A stretch of 64,000 nt of DNA, from the NCBI GenBank assembly GCA_009711825.1, contig VEMY01000007.1:1-64000 (forward strand), written 5' to 3'. Origin of the DNA: Bacillota bacterium (lineage in GTDB: Bacteria; Bacillota; Proteinivoracia; UBA4975; VEMY01). Under the pieces are notes generated by a model, which saw nothing but the letters and a program-made list of their open reading frames with translations, searched no databases and was not told where the DNA came from. The first letter of the stretch is position 1. Each line of letters starts with the position of its first letter. The position numbers and the translations under genes are program-made. Shown one piece after another: positions 18,270 through 26,640 of this stretch.

Positions 18270-18911
18270 GTGCTGGCAACGATTGTTATTCGACTGCTCT
18301 TTTCCGTTATGTTGGGCAGTGTAATTGGTCTGGAACGGGAGATTAATAATCATCCCGCTGGTTTCCGCACCCACGTTCTTGTCTGTGTAGGGGCATCCTT
18401 GTTTACGCTGCTCTCCATTACTGCCTTCGATAATTCAGACTCTGCCCGGGTCGCGGCGCAGATTGTCAGCGGCATCGGCTTCCTGGGTGCTGGAACAATT
18501 ATGCGTGAAGGAACATCTATTCGCGGACTGACCACCGCGGCCAGTCTCTGGGCTGTGGCCGGTGTGGGCATGGCCGTGGGCAGTGGTCAATATATCGCTG
18601 CTCTGCTGACCGCAGCCCTGATTGTGGTAGTACTGTGGTTGTTCAATAATCTCGAGCTGCGCTTGTTGCAGCGTCAGTATTTTTATCTTTCGCTTGTTAT
18701 ATCCGATGAGCCGGGGCAGCTGGCGAGGGTGAGTGCCGCCCTGGGGGAGATGGGTGTTTCGATAAAGTCAATTCAGATTGCGCAGAAAGCTGAGGAAAGG
18801 GCTCAGCTTGACATTGGCATCAAAATTCCCGCCCCCCTGAATATTCAAGATATGATTAATCGTTTGACTGAGATTGAAGGCGTATTCACCATCAAGTTCG
18901 AGGAGAACTGA
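18270..18911 (+). CDS. MgtC/SapB family membrane protein with ACT-like tail
   Basis: The 213-residue protein has the MgtC/SapB signature in its N-terminal membrane half (about four to five segments, including GLEREINNHPAGFRTHVLVCVGASL and GFLGAGTIM). A C-terminal soluble domain of about 75 residues begins near YLSLVISDEPGQLARVSAAL and looks like an ACT domain. Family members are linked to magnesium limitation and ATP synthase control in pathogens; the role here is unknown. GTG start with AGAGGTGAT upstream. Confidence 0.86.
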   Translation: MLATIVIRLLFSVMLGSVIGLEREINNHPAGFRTHVLVCVGASLFTLLSITAFDNSDSARVAAQIVSGIGFLGAGTIMREGTSIRGLTTAASLWAVAGVGMAVGSGQYIAALLTAALIVVVLWLFNNLELRLLQRQYFYLSLVISDEPGQLARVSAALGEMGVSIKSIQIAQKAEERAQLDIGIKIPAPLNIQDMINRLTEIEGVFTIKFEEN

Positions 18912-18922
18912 TTTTTAATTCC

Positions 18923-18951
18923 TTGCTCCCAGAAAAAGGCTATGGTATAAT
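18923..18951 (+). promoter_or_regulatory. Extended -10 promoter for the rimP-nusA-infB operon
   Basis: TATAAT at 18946-18951 preceded by TG at 18943-18944, with a weak -35 TTGCTC 17 bases upstream (18923-18928). Directly downstream a 7-bp hairpin (GAGTGGG 18961-18967, CCCACTC 18972-18978) lies in the leader before rimP; it is followed by TTTATACTT and might be a weak attenuator. Confidence 0.65.
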
Positions 18952-19008
18952 ATCTTGAAGGAGTGGGGCAGCCCACTCTTTATACTTAACATAAAGAGAG
19001 GTTTTATC

Positions 19009-19440
19009 ATGGATAAGAAAATCACGGAGTTAATCTGTGATCTCCTACCCGAGGACATGGAGCTGGTTGAACTGAAATTCAATCGAGGCCCTAAACTCCA
19101 TATAGAAGTCTTGCTGGATAACGAAGGGGGTATTTCTTTCGACGATTTAACTAAGGTCAATCAACGCCTTGGCGCCCGTTTGGAAGAATTGGACCTTATT
19201 CCCGACCCCTACATTCTGGAAGTAGCTTCAGCCGGACTGGAACGGCCGCTGACTCGTCCGGAACATTTTGTCCGTTTTCAAGGCAAGAAAGTTAAAGTCA
19301 AGCTCATCAAGCCCGCGAAACATGTTGAAGGTATCATTCGCGCCGCCGACGATAACCAGGTTGAACTTGAGTGTAAGGGAGAGATTATCAAATTTGACTA
19401 CAATAATATCAAAAACGCCCGTCTGGTTTTTGAGTTCTAA
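19009..19440 (+). CDS. rimP: Ribosome maturation factor RimP
   Basis: Assists 30S subunit assembly. The 143-residue protein has the family pattern: VELKFNRGPKLHIEVLLDNEGGI, DDLTKVNQRLGARLEE, and YILEVASAGLERPLTRPEHFVRFQG (given in parts), with a C-terminal Sm-like beta domain. ATG at 19009 is chosen; upstream in-frame codons overlap the promoter. Heads the conserved rimP-nusA-ylxR-ylxQ-infB-rbfA unit. Confidence 0.95.
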   Translation: MDKKITELICDLLPEDMELVELKFNRGPKLHIEVLLDNEGGISFDDLTKVNQRLGARLEELDLIPDPYILEVASAGLERPLTRPEHFVRFQGKKVKVKLIKPAKHVEGIIRAADDNQVELECKGEIIKFDYNNIKNARLVFEF

Positions 19441-19454
19441 AGGAGGTAGCTTTG

Positions 19455-20525
19455 ATGGATGTTTCTGAGTTTGTTGAAGCTCTAGAGCAGTTACATTCAG
19501 ACCGCAAGATACCCAAGGAAGTTCTGTTTGACGCTGTGGAAGCGGCACTGGTCTCGGCATACAAAAAAAATTTTGGGCAGTCACAGAATGTCCGTGTTGA
19601 ACTAAATCGCGAGAGCGGGAAGATCCTTGTTTTTGCGCAGAAAGAAGTTGTTGAGAACCTAGAGAACCCTCAGGAAGAAATCTCTGTTGCGGATGCAAGA
19701 AAAATTAACCCGCTATACAATGCTGGTGATATCGCAGAAGTCGAGGTTACCCCGAAAAATTTTGGTCGCATTGCTGCACAAGCCGCCAAGCAGGTTGTAA
19801 TTCAAAAAATTCGCGAGGCAGAGCGGGACACTATCTATGAAGAATTTGCCAATCGAGAGTCGGAAGTAGTATACGGAACAGTTCAGAGTATTGAATTAGG
19901 TAACGTATATATTAACCTGGGGCGGACCGAGGCAATCCTGCCACCCACCGAACACCTGCCTGGAGAGACGTACAAGCCCGGCGAAACCCGGGTTAAGGTC
20001 TACGTGCTGGAAGTAAAGAATACTTCCAAAGGTCCCCAGGTTTTTGTTTCCCGGACTCATCCCGGTTTGATTAAGCGTCTTTTTGAGCTGGAAGTTGCTG
20101 AAATACAAGATGGCACCGTTGAAATCAAATCTGTTTCTCGAGAGGCCGGGCATCGTTCCAAAATTGCTGTTTGGTCTGCTGACCCCAATGTTGACCCCGT
20201 TGGAGCCTGTGTCGGCCAAAGGGGGCAAAGGGTGCAGGCGGTGGTAGGTGATCTCCAGGGGGAAAAGATTGACATCGTTCGTTGGAGCGAAGATCCTCGG
20301 GTATATGTGTCCAACGCCCTTAGTCCGGCCAAGGTTTCAGACGTGAATATTGATGAGGAGCAGAAGGTGGCGCAAATTATAGTCCCCGACAATCAATTGT
20401 CGCTGGCGATAGGCAAAGAAGGTCAGAACGCCCGCCTAGCGGCCAAATTAACAGGCTGGAAAATTGATATAAAAAGCGAGTCACAAATGGAAGCCATGGG
20501 AGTTGAGGCAATTGCCGAGGAATAA
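19455..20525 (+). CDS. nusA: Transcription termination/antitermination factor NusA
   Basis: Binds RNA polymerase and RNA to modulate pausing and termination. The 356-residue protein comprises the N-terminal polymerase-binding domain (about 1-125), S1 domain (about 135-200, GTVQSIELGNVYINLG), and two KH domains (about 205-345, with DPVGACVGQRGQRVQAV and LSLAIGKEGQNARLAAKLTGW). There is no extra acidic C-terminal repeat, the Firmicute form. ATG at 19455 lies eight bases after AGGAGG; a TTG at 19452 is the alternative. Confidence 0.96.
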   Translation: MDVSEFVEALEQLHSDRKIPKEVLFDAVEAALVSAYKKNFGQSQNVRVELNRESGKILVFAQKEVVENLENPQEEISVADARKINPLYNAGDIAEVEVTPKNFGRIAAQAAKQVVIQKIREAERDTIYEEFANRESEVVYGTVQSIELGNVYINLGRTEAILPPTEHLPGETYKPGETRVKVYVLEVKNTSKGPQVFVSRTHPGLIKRLFELEVAEIQDGTVEIKSVSREAGHRSKIAVWSADPNVDPVGACVGQRGQRVQAVVGDLQGEKIDIVRWSEDPRVYVSNALSPAKVSDVNIDEEQKVAQIIVPDNQLSLAIGKEGQNARLAAKLTGWKIDIKSESQMEAMGVEAIAEE

Positions 20526-20790
20526 GCGGATTCCCATGCGGCAGTGTATTAGCTGCCGCACTCAAAGACCCAAGCAAGAACTAATTAGGATAGTCCGGAC
20601 ACCTGCAAATACTCTAGCTCTAGATACAAAGGGAAAAATGGCAGGCAGAGGCGCCTATCTGTGCCCGGGCAGCACCTGTCTGGAGAAGGCCCTTAAACGT
20701 AATCTAATAAAGAAGCATCTAGAGATAGCCCCTGATGCCGAAACCACAGCCAGTTTATTGACCGTTGCCAATGAGTGTCCAGAAGATTAA
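20512..20790 (+). CDS. rnpM: RNA-binding protein YlxR (RnpM family)
   Basis: Small RNA-binding protein of the nusA operon; the Bacillus homologue has been reported to interact with RNase P. The roughly 92-residue protein shows RIPMRQCISCRTQRPKQELIRIV split by a loop, and the GRGAYLCPGSTCLEKALKR signature. Start is uncertain: TTG at 20512 with GGAG nine bases upstream is preferred; TTG at 20503 also lies in frame. It overlaps the end of nusA by 14 bases. Confidence 0.88.
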   Translation: MPRNKRIPMRQCISCRTQRPKQELIRIVRTPANTLALDTKGKMAGRGAYLCPGSTCLEKALKRNLIKKHLEIAPDAETTASLLTVANECPED

Positions 20791-21103
20791 AGCCATGCTG
20801 GGATTCGCCCAGCGTGCCGGGAAAATAGTTGCCGGTAACAATTTGGTTTTGCAGGCAATCAGTCGTCCCAAACCAAAGGGGTTGGTTTTGGTCGCTGACA
20901 ATGCTTTGACGCCAACAGGCCAGGCCTTGATTGACAAATGTCGGGCTCGCGGTGTTCCGGTTTTCCGTGTTCCGTTGGAAATGGATGCCCTTGGTCAAGC
21001 GATAGGTAAAAACAGGCGTGGCTATGTCTATGTGGATGACCCCGGATTTGCTGCACGAATCACAGAGTTATTAAAGGAAGTTGAGGTGTTGCCTTTTGAG
21101 TAA
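20771..21103 (+). CDS. ylxQ: L7Ae-family K-turn binding protein YlxQ
   Basis: The 110-residue protein belongs to the L7Ae/L30e/YbxF group, which binds kink-turn RNA. Visible features are [26 protein letters not shown] (in two parts, AGKIVAGNN being diagnostic) and [16 protein letters not shown] at 20771 overlaps the end of ylxR by 20 bases and has no clear Shine-Dalgarno, so coupled translation is likely. Confidence 0.88.
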   Translation: MSVQKIKAMLGFAQRAGKIVAGNNLVLQAISRPKPKGLVLVADNALTPTGQALIDKCRARGVPVFRVPLEMDALGQAIGKNRRGYVYVDDPGFAARITELLKEVEVLPFE

Positions 21104-23084
21104 GATAAGAATTTATGAATTGGCCCGGGACCTGAATCTCGACAGCAAAAAAATAGTCGGTCTGGCAACTGAGCTAGGCATGGACGTCAAAAACCATATG
21201 AGCAATCTTGAACCCCAACAGGTGGAAGTAATCAAGCAAAAACTTAACGCCAAAGGGGACTCCAATGAGCAAGCTCCAAAAGCGTCAAAGAGTAAGCCGA
21301 CTCAAAAGCCGCCTGCCCAAAGCGGCAAAAAGGAGGTCGCCCAGGCTAAACCGATCCAACTTTATGCCAGGCCTTATACGGTGGCAGAACTCGAGAAACT
21401 GGTAAACATTCCTAGCACCAGGATGATAAAGGCCCTGATTGGTTTAGGTGTGATGGCCAATGTCAACCAATCGCTGGATTCTGAAACTGTCGAGATTCTT
21501 TTGGCGCAGTTGAGTGTCGAATATGAAATAATCCCAGAGCCAAAGACTGAAAGCGACGATTCTATTGAAGAAATAACCGGCGACCTGGAAACGCGCCCAC
21601 CGGTGGTTACAGTGCTTGGCCATGTCGACCATGGAAAAACAAGCTTGCTGGATGCGATGCGACACGCCAATGTCACAGCCAGTGAGGCGGGTGGAATCAC
21701 TCAGCATATTGGCGCCTATCAAGTCGAGCATGAGGACAAAAAAATTGTCTTCCTTGATACGCCCGGGCATGAGGCATTTACTTCAATGCGGGCCCGTGGT
21801 GCTAAGGTCACCGACATTGCGATATTGGTTGTCGCGGCAGATGAAGGGGTTAAGCCCCAAACAATCGAAGCTCTGAATCATGCAAAAGCCGCAGGCGTTC
21901 CTGTAATCGTCGCTCTGAATAAAATGGATAAACCAGGGGCAAACCCTGACCGGGTCAAGCAGCAGCTGTCACAATATGACTTGGCGCCTGAGGACTGGGG
22001 TGGCGACACAATTTATGTTGAGGTTTCGGCCCAGACCGGCGACGGAATTGATCAGCTCCTGGAAATGATCCTGCTGGTGGCCGAAATGTCTGAACTCCAG
22101 GCGGTCAGCGAATGTAGAGCTAGGGGCACTATCATCGAAGCTAAGTTGGATAAAGGTCGGGGTCCGGTTGCAACAGTGCTTTTGCAACACGGCACGCTGC
22201 GGGTAGGCGACCCGGTTTTCAGCGGCTCGGCATATGGTAAGATTCGGGCGATGTTTGACGACAAAGGTCAACGAGTCATCAGTGCCGGCCCTGCAATGCC
22301 GGTTGAAATCTGGGGCCTTTCCGACGTGCCCGAAGCAGGCGCTTTGCTGGAGTGTGCTCCCGATGAAAAAACCGCGCGTCAATGCGCTGAAAAACAAAGT
22401 TCCCAGGCCCGGGACGCAGAATTAGCTCCCAAATCTGCGATGTCCCTCGACGATGTATTTAAACAAATGGAGCAGGGAGAAGTTCGAGAACTGAACCTTT
22501 TGATAAAAAGTGATGTTCAGGGTACAACCGAAGCCCTGAAACAGGCGCTGTCCAAAATTCAGGAAGAAGATATTAAAGTAAACATTATTCATGACGGCGT
22601 CGGCGCCATAAACTCATCTGATATTATGTTGGCATCGGCATCCAACGCCATTATCATCGGGTTTAATGTTCGTCCGGACGCGGCCGCCTCCCGTCTGGCT
22701 GAAGAAGAAAAGATTGAAATTCGACTATATCGAATTATCTATGAGGTTATCGAAGATGTCAAAGCTGCGCTCAAAGGATTACTTGACCCCGAATTTGAGG
22801 AATCTGTAATCGGCAGGGCTGAGGTCAGGAACCTGTTTAAGTTTTCCAAACTGGGTACCATTGCCGGCAGCTACGTTACCGATGGCAAATTAGTTAGTTC
22901 GGCGTTGGTGCGTCTGATTCGGGACGGAGTTGTAATCTATGAAGGCAAATTGTCTTCACTGAAACGATTCAAAGATGATGTCAAAGAGGTAAACTCTGGT
23001 TATGAGTGCGGGATAACCCTGGAAAATTTCCAGGATATTAAAGAAGGCGACATCATTGAAGGTTATGTAATGAAACAAAAATAA
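21096..23084 (+). CDS. infB: Translation initiation factor IF-2
   Basis: GTPase that places initiator tRNA on the 30S subunit. The 662-residue protein has a short N-terminal part ([19 protein letters not shown], an IF2_N domain, then a Lys-rich linker), a second IF2_N domain (about 90-145), and the G domain starting near residue 175 ([26 protein letters not shown]), followed by domains II-IV. TTG at 21096 is selected by GAGGTG seven bases upstream and overlaps the ylxQ stop by eight bases. Confidence 0.96.
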   Translation: MSKIRIYELARDLNLDSKKIVGLATELGMDVKNHMSNLEPQQVEVIKQKLNAKGDSNEQAPKASKSKPTQKPPAQSGKKEVAQAKPIQLYARPYTVAELEKLVNIPSTRMIKALIGLGVMANVNQSLDSETVEILLAQLSVEYEIIPEPKTESDDSIEEITGDLETRPPVVTVLGHVDHGKTSLLDAMRHANVTASEAGGITQHIGAYQVEHEDKKIVFLDTPGHEAFTSMRARGAKVTDIAILVVAADEGVKPQTIEALNHAKAAGVPVIVALNKMDKPGANPDRVKQQLSQYDLAPEDWGGDTIYVEVSAQTGDGIDQLLEMILLVAEMSELQAVSECRARGTIIEAKLDKGRGPVATVLLQHGTLRVGDPVFSGSAYGKIRAMFDDKGQRVISAGPAMPVEIWGLSDVPEAGALLECAPDEKTARQCAEKQSSQARDAELAPKSAMSLDDVFKQMEQGEVRELNLLIKSDVQGTTEALKQALSKIQEEDIKVNIIHDGVGAINSSDIMLASASNAIIIGFNVRPDAAASRLAEEEKIEIRLYRIIYEVIEDVKAALKGLLDPEFEESVIGRAEVRNLFKFSKLGTIAGSYVTDGKLVSSALVRLIRDGVVIYEGKLSSLKRFKDDVKEVNSGYECGITLENFQDIKEGDIIEGYVMKQK

Positions 23085-23098
23085 CCGGAGGGCTCAAG

Positions 23099-23464
23099 AT
23101 GAATAGAACCAGGGCCAAAAAAATGGCTGAAATCGTCAAAGAAGAAGTTAGTGAAATTATCGCTGGAAAGCTGAAAGATCCGCATTTGGGGTTTGTAACC
23201 ATCACCAGTGTTGATGTAACCAATGACCTGCGGTATTGTAAGCTCTATGTCAGCGTCCTGGGTTCAGAAACTGAAAGGACCAATTCTTTCAAGGCTCTGG
23301 AAAAGGCCACTGGTTTTATACGCAGTGAACTTGGCGCCAGAATTCGGGTGCGCCATGTTCCGGAAATTAAGTTTGTTCTGGACCAGTCGGCTTCTCACCA
23401 GGAAAAAATCAATGAACTTCTGCAAAAGTTGCACAGTGGAGCAGAAAATGACCGTTCGGATTGA
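23099..23464 (+). CDS. rbfA: Ribosome-binding factor A
   Basis: Cold-related 30S maturation factor of the KH-like fold. The 121-residue protein shows the family motifs KMAEIVKEEVSEII, DPHLGFVTITSVDVTNDLRY and RHVPEIKFVLDQSA. ATG at 23099 after GGAGGG. Its end overlaps the start of nrnA by 17 bases. Confidence 0.95.
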   Translation: MNRTRAKKMAEIVKEEVSEIIAGKLKDPHLGFVTITSVDVTNDLRYCKLYVSVLGSETERTNSFKALEKATGFIRSELGARIRVRHVPEIKFVLDQSASHQEKINELLQKLHSGAENDRSD

Positions 23465-24419
23465 GGAGATGCAGGCAATCAGGGAACGCCTGCTGCGGTG
23501 TCGTCAGGTATACGTCTTAAGTCACCCTAACCCTGATGGCGACAGCATCGGTTCCACTGTCGGCCTGTGCCGTTTGTTATTGGCTGCCGGAGTGGAGGCA
23601 ATACCGGTTATTCCCCAGCCGGTCCCTGAAAAATTTCTATTTCTTTTGTCAGGACTGCATTGGCTGCCAGGTCCCCTTGACGTGACTGGCAAAGAAGTCG
23701 TGGTTCTTGACAGCAGTGACTGCGCACGACTGGCTGAACACGGCTAGTCGCTATCCGGTACTGACTTTGTGATTAATATCGATCACCATCAAAACAATCA
23801 GCAATTCGGCAATCTTAACTTGATTGACACAACAGCAGCTGCCACCGGTCTGTTGGTTTTTGAACTCTTCGCTGATTTCAATATGTTTGACGTGCCGATT
23901 GCAACGGCGTTGTTCACTGCTCTCTACACCGATACCGGGCGTTTTAGTTATGCCAATACCGACAGCCGCGCGCTGTCGGCCGCTGCCCGCCTGGTTGCTT
24001 TAGGGGCCAATCCTAGTTCTGTTTACCGGGCTGTTTATGAAACAAGAAGTATCGGTTATTATAAGTTTTTGGCTGTGGTTTTGGACAAGATTAGTCTGCA
24101 GTCTGACGGAAGACTGGCAATTTTGGTACTGCCTCAGACCTTAATCCACCAATTTCAACTGCAGCCTTGGGAGTATGATGATTTGATTGACTATCCCCGC
24201 AGCCTTCAAGGTGTGGAGATAGCGGTCGTTGCCAGGGAAGAGGACGATCGGATTCGGGTGTCCTTGCGATCCAAAGGTGATTTTGACGTGTCCAAAATCG
24301 CAGGTGTTTTTGGTGGCGGCGGTCATGTCAATGCTGCCGGAGCCAGCTTGAAACCGCCAATGGACAGTGCCCTAAAACAGTTGGAGAGTTGTTTGCTGAA
24401 GGAGCTCAACGGGCGATGA
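23448..24419 (+). pseudogene. nrnA: DHH-family oligoribonuclease/pAp phosphatase NrnA, interrupted by an amber codon
   Basis: NrnA degrades 2-5 nt RNA and dephosphorylates pAp. The reading frame from ATG 23448 (GGAG six bases upstream) to TGA 24417-24419 would encode about 323 residues, the normal length, but an in-frame TAG at 23745-23747 splits it after about 99 residues (ending CARLAEHG). Sense coding resumes at once in the same frame, with SLSGTDFVINIDHHQNN. Both halves look intact: HPNPDGDSIGS before the stop, the DHH motif just after it, and GGGGHVNAAG in the DHHA1 domain. GTG 23769 could restart but has no Shine-Dalgarno. A recent nonsense mutation, a sequencing error, or readthrough are all possible; one base change from CAG would explain it. 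Confidence 0.85.
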
Positions 24420-25288
24420 ATGGGTTTTTGGCGCTAAACAAACCGGAAGGAATTAGTTCCCACCAGGCAGTGGGCAGAATACGTCGGCTTTGCGGAGTCA
24501 AAAAAGTCGGGCATACTGGTACTTTAGACCCCGCCGCCGGTGGCCTTCTACTTGTTGCCATTGGCAAGGCTACACGGCTCAGTGAGTATTTCCTTGATAG
24601 CACAAAGGCCTACCGGGCGGTTGTTCATTTTGGCTCGGCGACAGATACTTATGACCGGGAGGGCAATGTTCAACGCAGTGTCAGCGATTTTCTGCTCTCG
24701 CGGGCTCAAATAAACGCCGCACTCTCAATGTTTCAAGGGGAAATAATGCAGAAACCACCTGCCGCTTCTGCTCTAAAAGTGCAGGGCAAGCGGGCATACG
24801 AACTATTTCGCTCCGGCCAGACTCCTGATTTACCCCCTCGGAAGGTGACAATCTATGATTTGCAAGTTGTCAGCGCTCCCAAATTGATTAAACCTGAGTC
24901 GCCTCAGCTTGTTCTAGATATTGAGTGTTCCAAAGGCACATATATTCGCTCGCTGGCTAATGATTTGGGGGACGCCGTCAAATGTCCCGCTCATCTCGCC
25001 GGTCTTTTGCGTACCAAAATTGGTAGCATTTCATTGGCACAGGCGGTAGAACTTGACGATTTGGACCGGGAGACGATTCAGGCTAACATGCTGGATATGG
25101 CTGTGGCGGTTACAAACCTTCCTCGATTGAAAGTAGGTGAAACTACCGGGCAACGTATCGCCCATGGTCTGAAGTTTAAAAACGAATCTATCAAGGCCGG
25201 ACCGGTTGCTTTGTTCTGTAATCAGCAGCTGATTGGAATCGGTGATATAGAAAATTATTTGGTAAGGCCGGTTAAAGTTTTGGTTTAG
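24416..25288 (+). CDS. truB: tRNA pseudouridine-55 synthase
   Basis: Makes pseudouridine 55 in the tRNA T-loop. The 290-residue protein begins MNGFLALNKPEGISSHQAV and has catalytic Asp38 in KVGHTGTLDPAAGGLL. The C-terminal part has the KGTYIRSLANDLG motif. ATG at 24416 overlaps the nrnA stop (ATGA) with GGAG at 24401-24404, so it depends on translation of the nrnA distal part or its own Shine-Dalgarno. Confidence 0.96.
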   Translation: MNGFLALNKPEGISSHQAVGRIRRLCGVKKVGHTGTLDPAAGGLLLVAIGKATRLSEYFLDSTKAYRAVVHFGSATDTYDREGNVQRSVSDFLLSRAQINAALSMFQGEIMQKPPAASALKVQGKRAYELFRSGQTPDLPPRKVTIYDLQVVSAPKLIKPESPQLVLDIECSKGTYIRSLANDLGDAVKCPAHLAGLLRTKIGSISLAQAVELDDLDRETIQANMLDMAVAVTNLPRLKVGETTGQRIAHGLKFKNESIKAGPVALFCNQQLIGIGDIENYLVRPVKVLV

Positions 25289-25299
25289 GAGTGGTAGCG

Positions 25300-26232
25300 G
25301 TGGAGATATATTTTGATTACAGACAGGTTCCTGCAACTGACAGCACTGTTACCCTGGGAAACTTCGATGGCTTTCACAAAGGGCATCAGGAAATCGTAGA
25401 GCGCACTGTGGAAACAGCGCTTAAAAATGAAACACGTTCTTTGGCGATGACTTTTCATCCCCACCCCAGGCAATTATTCTCCGGAGATCTTTCGCTACTT
25501 ACGCCTCTGGAGTCCAAGATTCGTCTGTTTAAGCAGACAGGGATAGATGTTATGTTGGTGCAGCCCTTCACAAAACAATTTTCTGCTTTATCGCCGGAAG
25601 ATTTTATCAAAACCGTGCTTGTTGACCACCTCCAGACTCGCCATGTTATTGTGGGGTATGACTATTGTTTTGGTAAGTCGGGTAGCGGCAATCACCGGTT
25701 GTTTTCGGCACAGGGCAGCAAGTATGGTTATGCTACAGATGTTGTCAGCGCGATAAAATACGATGATGAAATCATCAGTAGCACTGCAATCCGCAAATAT
25801 TTGGCCGCCGGGGAGTTGGAGATTGTGGCCAGGTATATGGGGAGACCGTACTTTTTAGAGGGTAAAGTAGAGTTTGGCGCCGGCCGGGGAACACGGCTGG
25901 GCTTCCCCACAGCCAATATATATCCAAAAAAGTTTTCAGCTTTGCCGGCCTTTGGTGTCTATTTGGTCCGGATAAGCGGGGCAACCACTGCCCCCCACTG
26001 GGGAGTGGCAAATATCGGGCATCGTCCTACTTTTTCCGGTGATAATACATCCTTGGAAGCGTATCTGTTTAACTTTGACGGTAATCTTTATGGCAAGAAG
26101 CTAACCGTGGAATTTTATAAGCAAATTCGTGAAGAACGTTCTTTCTCTGATTCCCGAGAATTGATTCAGCAGATTGCTGCCGACATAGAAACTGCGAAAG
26201 CTTTACTTAAAAATGACAATATGCTAAAATGA
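25300..26232 (+). CDS. ribF: Bifunctional riboflavin kinase/FMN adenylyltransferase
   Basis: Converts riboflavin to FMN and FAD. The 310-residue protein has the nucleotidyltransferase domain first (VTLGNFDGFHKGHQEI, the ISSTAIRKYL motif near residue 160) and the kinase domain last (GRGTRLGFPTANIYP, FGVYLVR, GVANIGHRPTF). A GTG at 25291 is also in frame, but AGGAG at 25287-25291 favours the GTG at 25300, which gives MEIYFDYRQVP as in homologues. Confidence 0.95.
   Translation: MEIYFDYRQVPATDSTVTLGNFDGFHKGHQEIVERTVETALKNETRSLAMTFHPHPRQLFSGDLSLLTPLESKIRLFKQTGIDVMLVQPFTKQFSALSPEDFIKTVLVDHLQTRHVIVGYDYCFGKSGSGNHRLFSAQGSKYGYATDVVSAIKYDDEIISSTAIRKYLAAGELEIVARYMGRPYFLEGKVEFGAGRGTRLGFPTANIYPKKFSALPAFGVYLVRISGATTAPHWGVANIGHRPTFSGDNTSLEAYLFNFDGNLYGKKLTVEFYKQIREERSFSDSRELIQQIAADIETAKALLKNDNMLK
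26202..26230 (+). promoter_or_regulatory. Probable promoter for rpsO
   Basis: TTTACT (26202-26207) and TAAAAT (26225-26230) with a 17-base spacer, and TG at 26222-26223 giving an extended -10. It sits in the last codons of ribF. The leader to 26320 (about 85 bases) may hold an S15 autoregulatory structure, but I could not define one. Confidence 0.55.
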
Positions 26233-26320
26233 CAACGGATTAACCTTTGGCTCTGAAATTCGCTGACCTCGACGGTTTCTGGGCCTTTGGCGTTTCCAAA
26301 ACAATGGAGGTGAATTTATT

Positions 26321-26590
26321 TTGTCGCTGAATACCGAACGCAAGCAGGAAATCATCGGTTCTTTCAAAGCTCATGACGGTGATACCGGTTCTCCAGAAGT
26401 GCAAATTGCCCTTCTTACCGAACGGATTAATCATTTAACCGGTCACCTTAAAGAGCACAAGAAAGACCACCACTCCCGGCGCGGACTGTTGAAAATGGTC
26501 GGGCGCAGGCGCTCTTTGCTCAACTATCTGAAAAAAGTTGATGTAAATCGTTATCGGGAAATTCTTGACAAACTTAATCTGCGTAAATAA
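26321..26590 (+). CDS. rpsO: 30S ribosomal protein S15
   Basis: Primary 16S rRNA-binding protein of the central domain. The 89-residue protein shows the family sequence [32 protein letters not shown] and [12 protein letters not shown] start at 26321 with TGGAGGTG nine bases upstream. The rpsO-pnp pair is conserved widely; here a terminator lies between them. Confidence 0.97.
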   Translation: MSLNTERKQEIIGSFKAHDGDTGSPEVQIALLTERINHLTGHLKEHKKDHHSRRGLLKMVGRRRSLLNYLKKVDVNRYREILDKLNLRK

Positions 26591-26613
26591 AAGCGGGGAG
26601 ACCCGCTTTTATT
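26589..26613 (+). terminator. Terminator/attenuator between rpsO and pnp
   Basis: A 9-bp stem AAAAGCGGG / CCCGCTTTT with a four-base loop (GAGA), followed by ATTT. The T-run is part of the stem, so partial readthrough into pnp is likely. Confidence 0.75.
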
Positions 26614-26640
26614 TGAATTAACCTGAAAGGAGGAAATTGC

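Noticed and set aside
18955-19008. Upstream extension of rimP from 18955
   Set aside because: The region overlaps the promoter start site and a leader hairpin; it lacks a ribosome site and is not conserved-looking.
23223-23447. Extending nrnA upstream to 23223 within rbfA
   Set aside because: This stretch is an out-of-phase reading of rbfA; the nrnA Shine-Dalgarno and family-like N-terminus support ATG 23448.
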